A stretch of 64,000 nucleotides of DNA, from contig JBQTIX010000119.1 of the NCBI GenBank assembly GCA_052387695.1, positions 1 to 64,000 of the forward strand, given 5' to 3'. Source of the DNA: Panacagrimonas sp052387695 (lineage in GTDB: Bacteria > Pseudomonadota > Gammaproteobacteria > Nevskiales > Nevskiaceae). Of the stretch, positions 34,474 to 43,404 are shown in pieces. Position numbers and translations under genes: made by a program. The first letter of the stretch is position 1. Each line of letters begins with the position of its first letter. The notes below the pieces were generated by a model that ran no database searches, was not told the origin of the DNA, and saw only the letters and a list, made by a program, of their open reading frames with translations.

Positions 34474-36675
34474 TCAGAAATTGTAAGTGATGCTCACCGA
34501 CAGATTGTCGCGGTCCTGGAGCACCTGGTCCTTGCCGTCGAAGTATTGGTACAGCAGTGTGCCGTTGAACGCTTGGCCAATCTCGAACTGGAAGCCCGGA
34601 ATGATCCAGCGATTGCCCTCGACATAGTTCTGCACCGGAAACGGCGCGATGCCGTAGATGTCCTCGAACCACAGCAGGGTGGGATTGACGTTGATGCCGG
34701 AATTGAACAGGTTGCTGTACTTGAACTGCACCAGCAGGCGCAGGCCCATGGCGAAGTCGTCGGCAAAGCCGTCGGTCTGCTGCGTGGGGTTGACGCGCGC
34801 CGTGACCTGCGGCGTGCGGCAGTTGGTGCCCTCGGCAAAGCCCGTGCAGTCGGCGCCAGGACTCGGATGGGTGTGCTCCAGCGTGCCCTGGAAGTAAAGG
34901 TTGTCGGGCATGTCGATGATGTGGGTGAAGCCCAGCTCGCCCAGCACCGTCACGTCATCGGCGCCGAAGGTGCTCGGAAACAGCTTGAGCGCGTTGATCA
35001 CGAACTGGCCGGTTTTCAGGCGCTCGAAACCCCTCACGTACTCGCCCGGCTGATATTCGTTGTTATTGGCGATGGTGCGCCCGCGATACTTGGTGAGAAA
35101 CGAGGGGATGAAGGTCTCCGCGCCCGGCAGGATCGGCACCACACCCGGCACCGCCGGAAGGTCGAGCAGGCCCAGCAGGGTGTCCGGAATACCGATGTCC
35201 TCGCGTGAAAACGCCTGCTGGAAACCGGCGTAGAACACGTCGGAGATCAGCACCTGCGCCGGCAGGTTGGGCCGGTAGGAATACTCGCCCGACACCGACA
35301 GGCCGAACGCGGTGGTGTTGAAACTCACCCCGAACATGCGGACGTTTTCGGGGTAGTCGAACAGCAGTTCGGCCGAATTGATCGGCAGCGGATCCTGGTT
35401 CGGCAGGGCGTTGTTGAGCGCCAGCGGGTTGAACGGCAGGCAGGCCAGCAGCTCGTCCGGCAGCAGGTTGAGCGGTGGCGGCAGAGGCCCCAACGGGCTT
35501 CTGCGCAGGCAGGTCTCGGCCGCCTCGTTGATCCCGAAATACGGCACGCGGCTGTGGTAGTTGAGGAAATAGAACCCGAACTCGGTGCCGTCGTTGAGGC
35601 CCTCCGCATACCAATTGATCTTCACACCGAATTGGCCACTGTCCTTGGCCGGGCGTCCGTTTTCGCGCACCTGCGAATTGCGCGTGCTCGAAGACAGGAG
35701 CCGGAACGGCAAGCCGGAACGGAACTGATTGTCCGGATCCTCCGGAAACTGTCCCAGGCTCAGCACCGGGTTGTAGGTGTCGATGCCGGCCGGGTCGGCG
35801 CTGGAGAAGAAGGTGCCGCTGGGCTGGATGCGCGTGGTGTCCCAGTCGTACTGGTAGATCAGCTCGGCGCTGAGGTTCTCGACGATGTCGCCCGTCAGCA
35901 GCACCATGCCGGTGGGCACCGCCAGCTCATTGAGGTTGAAGCCCGGTTGCAGGGCCAGGATGGCGTCAAGCGGGTTGACCGTATCCAGGGTGTTGAACAG
36001 GTGCAGGTTGGCCTCGCCCCAGCGCACGCGCTGATTGCCGACGGCCACCGAGAACGAGCGCTCGCCGATCTCGAAATTGCGCAGGATGAAGGCCTCGCGA
36101 AACTCGCCCTTGAGACCCGACCGGTCTTTCACGCTGTCGCTGCGCTCCTCCCGTGCCGGCTGGTACTGCGTGTTGGCGTGGGTGACGTCGAAGTTGTAGT
36201 TGGTCTCGTCGTAGAAGCCGACGTAGTTGAGCTTGACCGTCCAGTCGCCCCAGGTCGCGCCGAGCTGGGTGTTGATCTTGAAGATCGAGGACACCAGATC
36301 GCCGTTGTCGTAATTGATGTTGCCGTCGTCCATCAGCGCCAGGAAGTATCCCCCGCGCGCGTCGACCAGCCGCTGGTTGGGCGCGGGGTCGCCCGACAGC
36401 GAGATGCAGTCGTCGTCGAACGGACCCAGGCTCCGATCGCCGCCGCGATTGCTGCACAGGTATTGCTGGCCGGGGATGTTGAGCTTGCCCACCCGATCCG
36501 AGTCGCGGCCTTCCATGCGCCAGGCCGCTCCCAGGGTCATCTTGGTCGTCCAGGCGAATTCGGCTCCGCCGTATTCGAAGTTGATGGCGCGGGCCGGGAA
36601 CGCGCAGACCAGCCCCGCGATCACGACAAAGGTCCACCCGATGGACCCACCGCAGAGATTCATTTTTCTATACAT
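34474..36675 (-). CDS. DUF1302 outer membrane protein
   Basis: A 733-residue exported protein, predicted beta-barrel. A signal peptide ends FPARA before INFEYGG. Segments such as TTKMTLGAAWRMEGRD, WTVKLNYVGFYDETNY, FSVAVGNQRVRWGEANLHLF and a C-terminal aromatic strand ending ITYNF are characteristic of DUF1302. The C-terminal Phe and alternating polar/hydrophobic strands support outer-membrane insertion. The start at 36675 (MYRKMNL) has AAGGAG 9 bp upstream. It accompanies DUF1329 in operons for hydrophobic-substrate metabolism; here they are separated by the DUF2236 oxygenase. Role in uptake or export of a lipophilic substrate is inference. Confidence 0.9.
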   Translation of the reverse strand: MYRKMNLCGGSIGWTFVVIAGLVCAFPARAINFEYGGAEFAWTTKMTLGAAWRMEGRDSDRVGKLNIPGQQYLCSNRGGDRSLGPFDDDCISLSGDPAPNQRLVDARGGYFLALMDDGNINYDNGDLVSSIFKINTQLGATWGDWTVKLNYVGFYDETNYNFDVTHANTQYQPAREERSDSVKDRSGLKGEFREAFILRNFEIGERSFSVAVGNQRVRWGEANLHLFNTLDTVNPLDAILALQPGFNLNELAVPTGMVLLTGDIVENLSAELIYQYDWDTTRIQPSGTFFSSADPAGIDTYNPVLSLGQFPEDPDNQFRSGLPFRLLSSSTRNSQVRENGRPAKDSGQFGVKINWYAEGLNDGTEFGFYFLNYHSRVPYFGINEAAETCLRRSPLGPLPPPLNLLPDELLACLPFNPLALNNALPNQDPLPINSAELLFDYPENVRMFGVSFNTTAFGLSVSGEYSYRPNLPAQVLISDVFYAGFQQAFSREDIGIPDTLLGLLDLPAVPGVVPILPGAETFIPSFLTKYRGRTIANNNEYQPGEYVRGFERLKTGQFVINALKLFPSTFGADDVTVLGELGFTHIIDMPDNLYFQGTLEHTHPSPGADCTGFAEGTNCRTPQVTARVNPTQQTDGFADDFAMGLRLLVQFKYSNLFNSGINVNPTLLWFEDIYGIAPFPVQNYVEGNRWIIPGFQFEIGQAFNGTLLYQYFDGKDQVLQDRDNLSVSITYNF

Positions 36676-36937
36676 GCCTCGTCTCCTTAGCCTCCTCTTA
36701 AACGGACCCATCCACCCGACCGGGTTCACATCAGCGCGGTTGCCGGCATGCTCCTGACGGGACAGCGCGACCCGATGTTAGGCCGCGGCCCCGACAAGTC
36801 CAAGTGCAAGGCGGTGCGCGAGACTCCGCGCCACGGCCTGCGCCGTGAATGACCTGCGCGACGATTGCACCTGGCGGGTCAGCAAGCGGGGTGTGAAAAG
36901 GCAAAATGCCGGCGCACGAATAAAAGAGAACCGCGAC
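36676..36937. other. Intergenic region upstream of DUF1302 gene
   Basis: About 260 bp without a gene. Besides the DUF1302 promoter, nothing recognisable is seen. Upstream of it lies the acyl-CoA synthetase remnant. Confidence 0.4.
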
Positions 36938-37090
36938 TCGCGGCGACAGCGTCATCAAGGCAAACGCCTGCGGCGGGGCGGCGCCCATCACGCACACCGA
37001 CTCGACGGCCGGATCGCTGGCGATGCGGTTTTCGATGGACGCGGGAGCGACGTACTTGCCCTTGGCTGCGTAGATCGGGGCGGGCTTGCG
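36938..37090 (-). pseudogene. Remnant of an AMP-binding acyl-CoA synthetase (C-terminal fragment)
   Basis: The minus strand reads IYAAKGKYVAPASIENRIAS followed by DPAVESVCVMGAAPPQAFAL, the hallmark C-terminal subdomain of long-chain acyl-CoA synthetases (KGKYVAPAPIE motif, then the catalytic-Lys region). Nothing upstream in the frame carries the AMP-binding core, and the frame runs on into an unrelated sequence. It follows directly behind the EstB-like gene of the BVMO operon, so the operon probably once ended with an acyl-CoA synthetase. Confidence 0.65.
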
Positions 37091-37139
37091 GCGCGCCCCA
37101 TGCAGCATGCGGCGTGCACCAGGGTCGGGGGGTGGGTCG

Positions 37140-38474
37140 TCATGCGCAGGGTTCGTGCAGCGAGGGCGGTTCGGGAATCGGCGCGGTGCACACCGCGTCG
37201 TGACTTGGCTCGCACTCCTGCGCGATGCGGTTCAGCAGGCCGAAGAACGGCCGCAGATGCGTGCCCAGGATCGCCTTGCCGGTGACGATGAGGCTGCATG
37301 CGATGGCGCGATCCGGATCGGCCCAGCCGAGAATGTTGGTGAAGCCCAGATGGCCGAATGCACGGCCGCTGCGGGGTCCGTACATGCCGTAGGGATCGGC
37401 GCCGAGAATCAGTCCCTCGCTGTAGCGCATCGGCAGCATCAGCGTGCGATCCAGCGCCATCCGGCCGACCGGGCGGATCAGGCGCGCCACGGTCTGCGGC
37501 TGCATGACCTGTCGGCCCTGATACATGCCCTTGTCCAGCAGCATCTGATAGAAGCGCGTCAGTTCTGCAGCGGTCGCGTGCAGGTTGCCGGACGGCAGCA
37601 CGCTATTCATCGCCGAGTCGCCGTTGTGGGATTCGACGAGCGCATCGAACGAGCCCATCAGCAGTCGCGGGAGCAGCACCGATATCGGAAAACGCACCGG
37701 TGCACCGGCGACGCTGTGGCGGGCCACCGCAGCCCGATGCTCCGCCGGCAGTCCGTAAGTGAAGTGCCGCATGCCCAGCGGCTGGCGCAGACGGCGATCG
37801 AGATATTCGCGCAGCGGTCGGCCGGTCACGCGCTGGATCAGCTCGCCGAGAATGAAGCCGCTGCTGTAGGCGTGATACGCCGGCCATCCGACGTTGACCG
37901 GCGACGCCGCATACAGCAGCGCAAGGCAGCGCTCCCAGTCTGCCAGCAGTTCGATGCGGCGCTCGGCTTTCGGTACGCGGATGAAAGGAATTCCACCGCG
38001 GTGCGAGAGCATCTCGGCGATGGTGATGCGCTGCTTGCCCTGCGCGCCGAACGCGGGAAGGTAGTGCGCCACCGGCCGGTCGAGTTCGATGCCGCCCTCT
38101 TCCGCCAGCAGATGCACGAGCGCCGCGGTGATCGCCTTGGACGCGGAGCTGATCATGATCGGCGTGTCCGGCGTCGCGAGTCGCTTCGGCAGGTCCGGCG
38201 AATCGTCGGGTCCGTTGCCCTGTGCGTGACCGAGGCTGCGGTTCAGCACCCGCTCGCCGCGACGCTGCAAGCAGAACGACACGGCGGGATACGCGCCGCT
38301 GCGATACAGGGTTTCGACCGCATCCCAGATGCCTTGCACCGCCGCACCGCCGAGACCCGCCTGCGCAGCCGGCGCTTCGTCGGCGTCGATGGCGCGCACC
38401 GGACTCAGGTCGCGCGGCACCATGACCTTGCGCAAGTTCGCCGGTCGCACCGCAGTCAGCCGCTCAATGGACAC
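37140..38474 (-). CDS. Serine hydrolase, beta-lactamase/EstB (class VIII esterase) family
   Basis: A 444-residue cytoplasmic protein with a beta-lactamase/transpeptidase-like fold. Ser-X-X-Lys is in MISSASKAITAALVHLLAEE near residue 110, and the Tyr motif is in HAYSSGFILGELIQR. EstB-type esterases use this site to hydrolyse short-chain esters and lactones. The apparent GTG start at 38474 overlaps the stop of the preceding gene by 11 nt, and a later in-frame ATG at residue 18 is an alternative. In the BVMO operon it may open the ester or lactone made by the monooxygenase. Confidence 0.85.
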   Translation of the reverse strand: MSIERLTAVRPANLRKVMVPRDLSPVRAIDADEAPAAQAGLGGAAVQGIWDAVETLYRSGAYPAVSFCLQRRGERVLNRSLGHAQGNGPDDSPDLPKRLATPDTPIMISSASKAITAALVHLLAEEGGIELDRPVAHYLPAFGAQGKQRITIAEMLSHRGGIPFIRVPKAERRIELLADWERCLALLYAASPVNVGWPAYHAYSSGFILGELIQRVTGRPLREYLDRRLRQPLGMRHFTYGLPAEHRAAVARHSVAGAPVRFPISVLLPRLLMGSFDALVESHNGDSAMNSVLPSGNLHATAAELTRFYQMLLDKGMYQGRQVMQPQTVARLIRPVGRMALDRTLMLPMRYSEGLILGADPYGMYGPRSGRAFGHLGFTNILGWADPDRAIACSLIVTGKAILGTHLRPFFGLLNRIAQECEPSHDAVCTAPIPEPPSLHEPCA

Positions 38475-39366
38475 GAGCAGGAGCGGATTGCTCTTTCAAC
38501 AACTGGGCGAGCACCGGCTTCCACTGCTCGATCTGCTCGCTGTTGTCGTGCTGCCAGGGATGGAAGTCGCGGCGAAAGAAATCAAGATATGCCGGCAGCA
38601 TCTTGCGCATGTAACCGGCGCGCTCGCCGTAACCGAACATCCAGCGCAGACCCTTGCCCCAGGACCAGGGCTTGAACAGTGAGCGGTCGCTCGCCATCAG
38701 CGAGGCCGTCAGGTATCCCGTCGTCAGAACCAGCAGGGTCGTGGAGACGAGATAGGCGCGCATCAATCGCGCGTGGCTGCCGTCCACCGCCTGGTACAGA
38801 TCGAACGCCACCGCCTTGTGCTCGGACTCCTCGATCGCATGCCAGAGGAACAGCGGCCGGATCGCGGGGTGCACGTCGTCCATCACTTCCGGATGTTCCA
38901 AAGTCAGGCTGCCGAACATCGAGGTGAAGTGCTCCAGCGCGGCGGTCATCGCCATCTGGTCGCGCGCGCTGGAAAACTTGCAGATCAGTTCGAGAATCTT
39001 CCGCACCTGCGCATCCACACGCTCGGTGGGGACGCCGTTTTTCGCCAGCAAAGCGTTGAGCGCCTCGTGTGCCTGCGCGTGATGCGCTTCCTGGCCGATG
39101 AAGCCGGACACGTCCTTCTGCAATTGCGCGTCCTGGACCTGGTCGCGGAACAGGCGCACCGACCGGATCAGGAAGCGCTCGCCCTGCGGAAACTGTCCGC
39201 AGAACGCGGTCCAGAACTTCGTCAGTACCGGATCGTTGCCAAACCAGTACGCCGGCAGCGCATCCGGAAGGGAATAGCCCAGCGGCGCGGGTTTGATGAG
39301 CACGGCCTGAGGCCGGGCGATCGCGGCGCGCTTCGCGGGCTTCACAGTCGATTGAGTGGCGGTCAT
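38464..39366 (-). CDS. Predicted metal-dependent hydrolase (COG3687)
   Basis: A 300-residue helical protein. Predicted metal ligands lie in FIGQEAHHAQAHEALNALLA near residue 95 and in LFLWHAIEESEHKAVAFD near residue 195, resembling a di-iron or zinc helical bundle. The N terminus is a basic, unstructured stretch. One or two hydrophobic helices (STTLLVLTTGYLTASL) suggest membrane association. ATG 39366 has GGAG 8 bp upstream. The longer frame from 39495 has no homology. It sits between SDR and EstB-like genes of the BVMO operon. Family function is not established. Confidence 0.85.
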   Translation of the reverse strand: MTATQSTVKPAKRAAIARPQAVLIKPAPLGYSLPDALPAYWFGNDPVLTKFWTAFCGQFPQGERFLIRSVRLFRDQVQDAQLQKDVSGFIGQEAHHAQAHEALNALLAKNGVPTERVDAQVRKILELICKFSSARDQMAMTAALEHFTSMFGSLTLEHPEVMDDVHPAIRPLFLWHAIEESEHKAVAFDLYQAVDGSHARLMRAYLVSTTLLVLTTGYLTASLMASDRSLFKPWSWGKGLRWMFGYGERAGYMRKMLPAYLDFFRRDFHPWQHDNSEQIEQWKPVLAQLLKEQSAPARVH

Positions 39367-39406
39367 GATTTTTCTCCGGGAATTTCGGGAATGGGAGAGC
39401 GGGGAC

Positions 39407-40327
39407 TCAGGCCGTGTTGCGCGGCTTCGCAGCATCGCGAGGCATCGCCACGTTGGCAGCCGTGCCGAGCACATCGTCCTGCGCCTGCGGCACACCCACC
39501 GCGGGATTGGCCAGATCGAGCGCGTCGCTGAGTCTCTGATCGCCGCGCGTGCGCCATTCGAGCAGGGGCTGCGCGAAGCCGCGCAGCAACAGGAAAGCGC
39601 CGACCCAGCGCGGCGCCCAGATGCGCGCGGAACGGCGGCGGATGCCCCGCTCGATCACATCGACCGCATCGGACAGCGTGATCTCGGCGCCGATGAAACG
39701 CGGCGAGATTTTTTCCAGCGCGGCCATCGCCGGATGCTTGCGCGAGCCCTGCACGAGGTCGGTGTCCACCGCGCCGAAGTAGGCACAGCCGACGCCGACG
39801 CCGCGCGGCGCGAGCTCGATGCGCATGCTGTCGCTGAGCGCATCCACGGCGGCTTTTGATGCGGCATAGGCGCCCATCAGCGGGCCGTGTCCGAGCGCGG
39901 CGAGCGAGGCGATGTTCAGCACATAGCCCTTGCGCGCGATCACGTAAGGCAAGGTCGCGCGCAAGGTGTGCCACACGCCCATCAGGTTCACGTTGAGCGT
40001 GCGCTCGAACTGACGCGGCAAGGAATCCGCCACGCTGCCGACATGCAGGATGCCGGCGTTGGCGACGACGACGTCGATACCGCCGAAGACTTCGGTGGCC
40101 TGCTTCGCGGCGAGCGCCATCGCCGCCGCGTCGGTCACATCCGCCTCGATCCACAGCGCGTTCTTGCCCAGGCTGTCGGCCAGGGTTTCGAGCAGCTCGG
40201 GTTCGAGCCCCACCAGCACGACCTTCGCGCCGCGCGCATGCAGCCGCTTCGCGAGCGCCGCGCCGATGCCGCGCGCGGCGCCGGTGATGAAGACGACCTT
40301 GCCGCGAACCTCGTAGTGCCTGCTCAT
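39407..40327 (-). CDS. Short-chain dehydrogenase/reductase (SDR)
   Basis: A 306-residue classical SDR. The cofactor motif VVFITGAARGIGAALAKRL, NAG-type ANAGILHVGSV, catalytic Ser region LNIASLAALGHG and YxxxK (YAASKAAV) are present. A ~60-residue C-terminal extension contains a hydrophobic helix. It probably oxidises a secondary alcohol to the ketone used by the BVMO encoded just upstream, with which it overlaps by 4 nt (ATGA at 40324-40327). The start at 40327 is chosen over a 34-residue longer frame. Confidence 0.92.
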   Translation of the reverse strand: MSRHYEVRGKVVFITGAARGIGAALAKRLHARGAKVVLVGLEPELLETLADSLGKNALWIEADVTDAAAMALAAKQATEVFGGIDVVVANAGILHVGSVADSLPRQFERTLNVNLMGVWHTLRATLPYVIARKGYVLNIASLAALGHGPLMGAYAASKAAVDALSDSMRIELAPRGVGVGCAYFGAVDTDLVQGSRKHPAMAALEKISPRFIGAEITLSDAVDVIERGIRRRSARIWAPRWVGAFLLLRGFAQPLLEWRTRGDQRLSDALDLANPAVGVPQAQDDVLGTAANVAMPRDAAKPRNTA

Positions 40328-41847
40328 GCCTCGACCGCTCCATTGTTGGCGCGCGCTGTCTGCGTGACGTAGTTCTCCACGTCGAAGCGCCGCGTGCGCT
40401 TGGAGTAGCGAAAGCTCCAGTCGGGCCATAGCCCGCCGTTGCCGCCTTCCGGGTTCTGGTAGTAGCTCTTGCAGCCGCCGGTGACCCAGGTCGTGTCGCG
40501 GCTACGTCTGACCATCTCGGTGACAAAGTTGCGCTGCACGTCCCAGCGCGGCTCGACCGTCGCGATGCCTCGGCTGCGCATCGTGCGCAGCGCATCGACG
40601 ATGTAGCGCATCTGGTTTTCCAGCATGTAGATCGCCGACTGGTTGCCGGCGGCCGAATACGGCCCGAGCATCATGAACAGGTTGGGGAAGCCCTCGAACG
40701 TGGTGCCGAGATAGCTGCCCGGCGAGCTGCCGAAGACCTGCGCGATGCTGCGGCCGTAGCGCGCGTGAATCTTTTCGCCGATCTTGCCGGGCACGTGAAA
40801 GCCGGTGGCGAAAATGATCGTATCCACCGCATGCTCGCGGCCGTCCTTCGTCACGATGGAATGCGCGCGCACTTCCGCGATGCCCTCGGTGACGAGTTCC
40901 ACGTTGGGCTTGGCGAGGGCGGGATAGAACGCATCACTGAACACCGCACGCTTGCAGCCGAGCCGGTACTTCGGCGTGAGCTTCGCGCGCAGCGCCGCAT
41001 CCGGCACCTGGCGTCGCAACTGGTAGCGGGCGAGCGCCTCGAAGGGCAGCACGAAGCGCCGGTCGAGGAACAGCGACAGGCCCAGGCTCTCGATGCCGAG
41101 GAACCAGCCCGTACGCAGCGCGCCGTTCAAGCCGGGGACGCGGCGCGTGAGCGCGCGTTCAAATGCGGAGCGCTGGCGATCCCAGCGCGGCACGATCCAG
41201 GTCGGCGTGCGCTGAAACACAAGCAACTGTTTCACCCGCGCCTGAATCGCGGGCACGACCTGCACCGCCGTCGCGCCGGTGCCGATGACGGCGACGCGCT
41301 CACCGCTCAGATCGTGCTGCGCGTTCCAGCGCGCGGTGTGAAAACTCTTGCCCTTGAACGTCTCGATGCCCGGCAACGGCGGGGTCATCGGATCGTTGAA
41401 CGGCCCGCAGGCCGACACCAGCACGCTCGCGGTGAACTCGCCCTGCGAAGTCTCGATCTTCCAGAGCGCCGCAGACTCGTCCCAGCTCGCGTCGAGCAGC
41501 TCGTGACCGTAGCGGATGTGCGGCTCGATGCCGTGCTTGCCCGCGACATCGCGCAGGTAGTCGAGGATTTCCGGCTGCTCGCCGTACTTGCGGCTCCAGT
41601 CCGGGTTCTGCGCGAAGGAATACGAATACAGCACCGAGGGCACGTCGCAGGCGCAACCGGGATAGCGGTTGTCGCGCCAGGTGCCGCCCAGTTCGCCGGC
41701 CTTCTCGAAAATGGTGAAATCCCCGATGCCGGCTTCGCGCAGCTTGATCGCAAGACCAATACCGCCGAAGCCTGCGCCGATGATGGCGATGGGCAGATGC
41801 GGGACCGGCGTGCTGCGAGCGCGTTGCGGCATGGACAGGTCGTTCAT
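40324..41847 (-). CDS. Flavin-containing Baeyer-Villiger-type monooxygenase
   Basis: A 507-residue FAD- and NADPH-dependent monooxygenase. FAD motif IAIIGAGFGGIGLAIKLREA, the BVMO fingerprint FKGKSFHTARW (F-x-G-x3-H-x3-W) near residue 158-168, GTWRDNRYPGCACDVPS and NADPH motif VAVIGTGATAVQVVPAI are present. BVMOs insert oxygen next to a ketone to form an ester or lactone. ATG 41847 has an AAGGAG 12 bp upstream. The much longer open frame from 42726 is antisense to the TetR gene and rejected. It is the first gene of an operon with SDR, hydrolase and EstB-like genes; the divergent TetR is the likely regulator. Confidence 0.93.
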   Translation of the reverse strand: MNDLSMPQRARSTPVPHLPIAIIGAGFGGIGLAIKLREAGIGDFTIFEKAGELGGTWRDNRYPGCACDVPSVLYSYSFAQNPDWSRKYGEQPEILDYLRDVAGKHGIEPHIRYGHELLDASWDESAALWKIETSQGEFTASVLVSACGPFNDPMTPPLPGIETFKGKSFHTARWNAQHDLSGERVAVIGTGATAVQVVPAIQARVKQLLVFQRTPTWIVPRWDRQRSAFERALTRRVPGLNGALRTGWFLGIESLGLSLFLDRRFVLPFEALARYQLRRQVPDAALRAKLTPKYRLGCKRAVFSDAFYPALAKPNVELVTEGIAEVRAHSIVTKDGREHAVDTIIFATGFHVPGKIGEKIHARYGRSIAQVFGSSPGSYLGTTFEGFPNLFMMLGPYSAAGNQSAIYMLENQMRYIVDALRTMRSRGIATVEPRWDVQRNFVTEMVRRSRDTTWVTGGCKSYYQNPEGGNGGLWPDWSFRYSKRTRRFDVENYVTQTARANNGAVEA

Positions 41848-42111
41848 GGCGGCTTCTTCTCCTTGTGTAAGGCGGTTCGCAAACCCCTGCGGCCGCTTTT
41901 TCCAGGAGAGCAAGCTACGACCCTTTCCGGTTCGCAAACAATTCGCTTTCGGTGGACGTGCTGATGACGATCGGTAACTCCGCTGACCGTCCTCAGGACG
42001 CTGTTTGCAGTCAATTTTTTTCGGGCGCGGATGAAGCGCTGCGGCGCGCGGTGTCATTCCGCGAGCCATCGCCCCACAATGTTTCGGATTCTTCTCCGTA
42101 AAGCAGTGGAT

Positions 42112-42735
42112 ATGCGCCAGAAACCCCTGCAGGCCCGCTCGCGTCACACGGTCGAGTCCATTGTGGACGCGACCATGCTGGAAATCGCCGAGCGTGGAAT
42201 CGCAGGGCTGACCACGACCCAGGTCGCGGACCGTGCCGGCGTGAGCGTGGGTTCGCTGTACCAGTATTTCGCAGACAAGGACGCGCTGCTCGACGCCGTC
42301 GTGAAGCGCTTGACGGCAGAGATGCAGAAGCTGTTGACCGAACAGTTCAGCGCGCACATGGGTCAGGATCTGCGCACGATCTCGCGCGCCATGATCTCGG
42401 TCGCGTTCGACTACACAGCGGCACATCAAACCCTGGTTCGTGAACTGCTCGGCACCGACTCGCAGAAGCGGACCATGGCTTCGATCGAGGCCCTGGAACG
42501 CAGCTTCCTCGACGCCTTCCGGCTCTATGTCCTGCAACACTACCGGGAGATCAGCGCGCCCAATCTTCCTGCGGCGACTTTCGTCTTCTTCACCAGCGCC
42601 GTCTGCACCGGCTTTCGATTCGTGACGACCCACCGTCCGGGCGTCGAGCGCGAAACAGTGATCGACCTGCTGGTCGAGACGGTGGTGGCCTGCCTCACAC
42701 ATGGCGCCGCACCCTCGAATCCTCATGGCTCGTAG
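42112..42735 (+). CDS. TetR/AcrR family transcriptional regulator
   Basis: A 207-residue regulator with an N-terminal TetR HTH (VDATMLEIAERGIAGLTTTQ, then VADRAGVSVGSLYQYFADKD) and a TetR_C-type ligand domain. An in-frame ATG at 42079 is possible, but homology starts at MRQKPLQARSR (42112). It is divergent from the BVMO operon across 264 bp, so it is the predicted repressor of that operon. The ligand could be a ketone, alcohol or acyl-CoA intermediate, which is inference. Confidence 0.92.
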   Translation: MRQKPLQARSRHTVESIVDATMLEIAERGIAGLTTTQVADRAGVSVGSLYQYFADKDALLDAVVKRLTAEMQKLLTEQFSAHMGQDLRTISRAMISVAFDYTAAHQTLVRELLGTDSQKRTMASIEALERSFLDAFRLYVLQHYREISAPNLPAATFVFFTSAVCTGFRFVTTHRPGVERETVIDLLVETVVACLTHGAAPSNPHGS

Positions 42736-43100
42736 CCAACAGAGAAAATCCGCCCTTACACCAGATTTACAAATCGGACGGGGAGCAGGAGACGGGGAGC
42801 AGGAGAGGCAGTATCCGCGCCGAGTGATCGCTGACGAGGCCCAGGGAAGATCGCGCGCGGCGGGTTGAAGAAGGTGAGAACTCCGCCGGAGTTCTGGGTC
42901 TCGAAAATCACGTGGGTCGGTTCAAGCCGAAGGCGGAACCGACGCGGCGCGCCCTCGACGACGACCGGTGCCCATCGGGTCCGCCCGTGAACGGCACGCG
43001 GCCTTGACCCGACCTACCCCTGACACCCTCCCAGGTCAGGTGTCGCGTGATCCTCGTTTGATGAAAAGCCGTTGAGCTTCGCTGCGAAGCAGCCCGGGCG
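42736..43100. other. Gene-free region containing a family A repeat
   Basis: Between the TetR gene and the enoyl-CoA hydratase gene there are about 670 bp without an intact gene. The first part has two short GGGGAGCAGGAGA(C/G) direct repeats near 42779-42806 and then the family A repeat copy 3. The rest is described under the TonB-receptor remnant and the nested palindrome. Confidence 0.6.
42911..43018. repeat. Interspersed palindromic repeat, family A, copy 3
   Basis: CGTGGGTCGGTTCAAGCCGA at the left and GGCCTTGACCCGACCTACC at the right are diverged inverted arms of the family seen at 6340-6442 and 24693-24855, including the inner TCGGGTCCGCCCG segment common to all copies. Confidence 0.82.
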
Positions 43101-43202
43101 CGGCGCGTCGATGCTCAGCTCCACACCGCGATTGCGCGCGCCACCGACGTTGGTGATGTGCGGAAACAGGTCGCTGGTGGATTCCTGCACGTCCGCGTGG
43201 AA
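43101..43202 (-). pseudogene. Fragment resembling a TonB-dependent receptor C-terminal region
   Basis: The minus strand encodes FHADVQESTSDLFPHITNVG followed by GARNRGVELSIDAP. The NVGGARNRGVEL motif is typical of the last strands of TonB-dependent receptors. The frame is closed upstream by a TGA inside the nested palindrome and no receptor body exists nearby, so this looks like a truncated relic. The assignment rests on a ~30-residue match and is moderately uncertain. Confidence 0.4.
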
Positions 43203-43368
43203 GCGCTTGGCAGCGTATCAGTTTGAATTCCAGAACCCCGTTCGGCCCAAGTAGCGCCGCGAAGCGTCGCGTATCGAGGGCACGCCCGGCACCTCGATAC
43301 GCGGCATTGCTGCGCAATGGCGCTACTCGGTGCGAACGGATTTCATACTGATACGCTGCCAAGCGCTT
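43201..43368. repeat. Nested 168-bp palindrome (family E)
   Basis: Outer arms 43201-43222 and 43347-43368 are a perfect 22-bp inverted pair (AAGCGCTTGGCAGCGTATCAGT). Further in are CCGTTCG/CGAACGG, GTAGCGCC/GGCGCTAC and CGCGTATCGAGG/CCTCGATACGCG, so the whole element can fold into a long interrupted hairpin. This is the organisation of a miniature inverted-repeat element. It lies next to the receptor relic. Confidence 0.85.
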
Positions 43369-43404
43369 CGGGCGATGGGCACCATCCGCACGTTGGCAGC
43401 CGCC

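Noticed and set aside
42112..42726. N-terminal extension of the BVMO frame up to 42726
   Set aside because: Runs antisense through the TetR gene; the ATG at 41847 has an AAGGAG and the start of homology.
43036..43362. 108-residue minus-strand ORF
   Set aside because: It crosses the nested palindrome in a frame different from the receptor-like fragment; no homology of its own.
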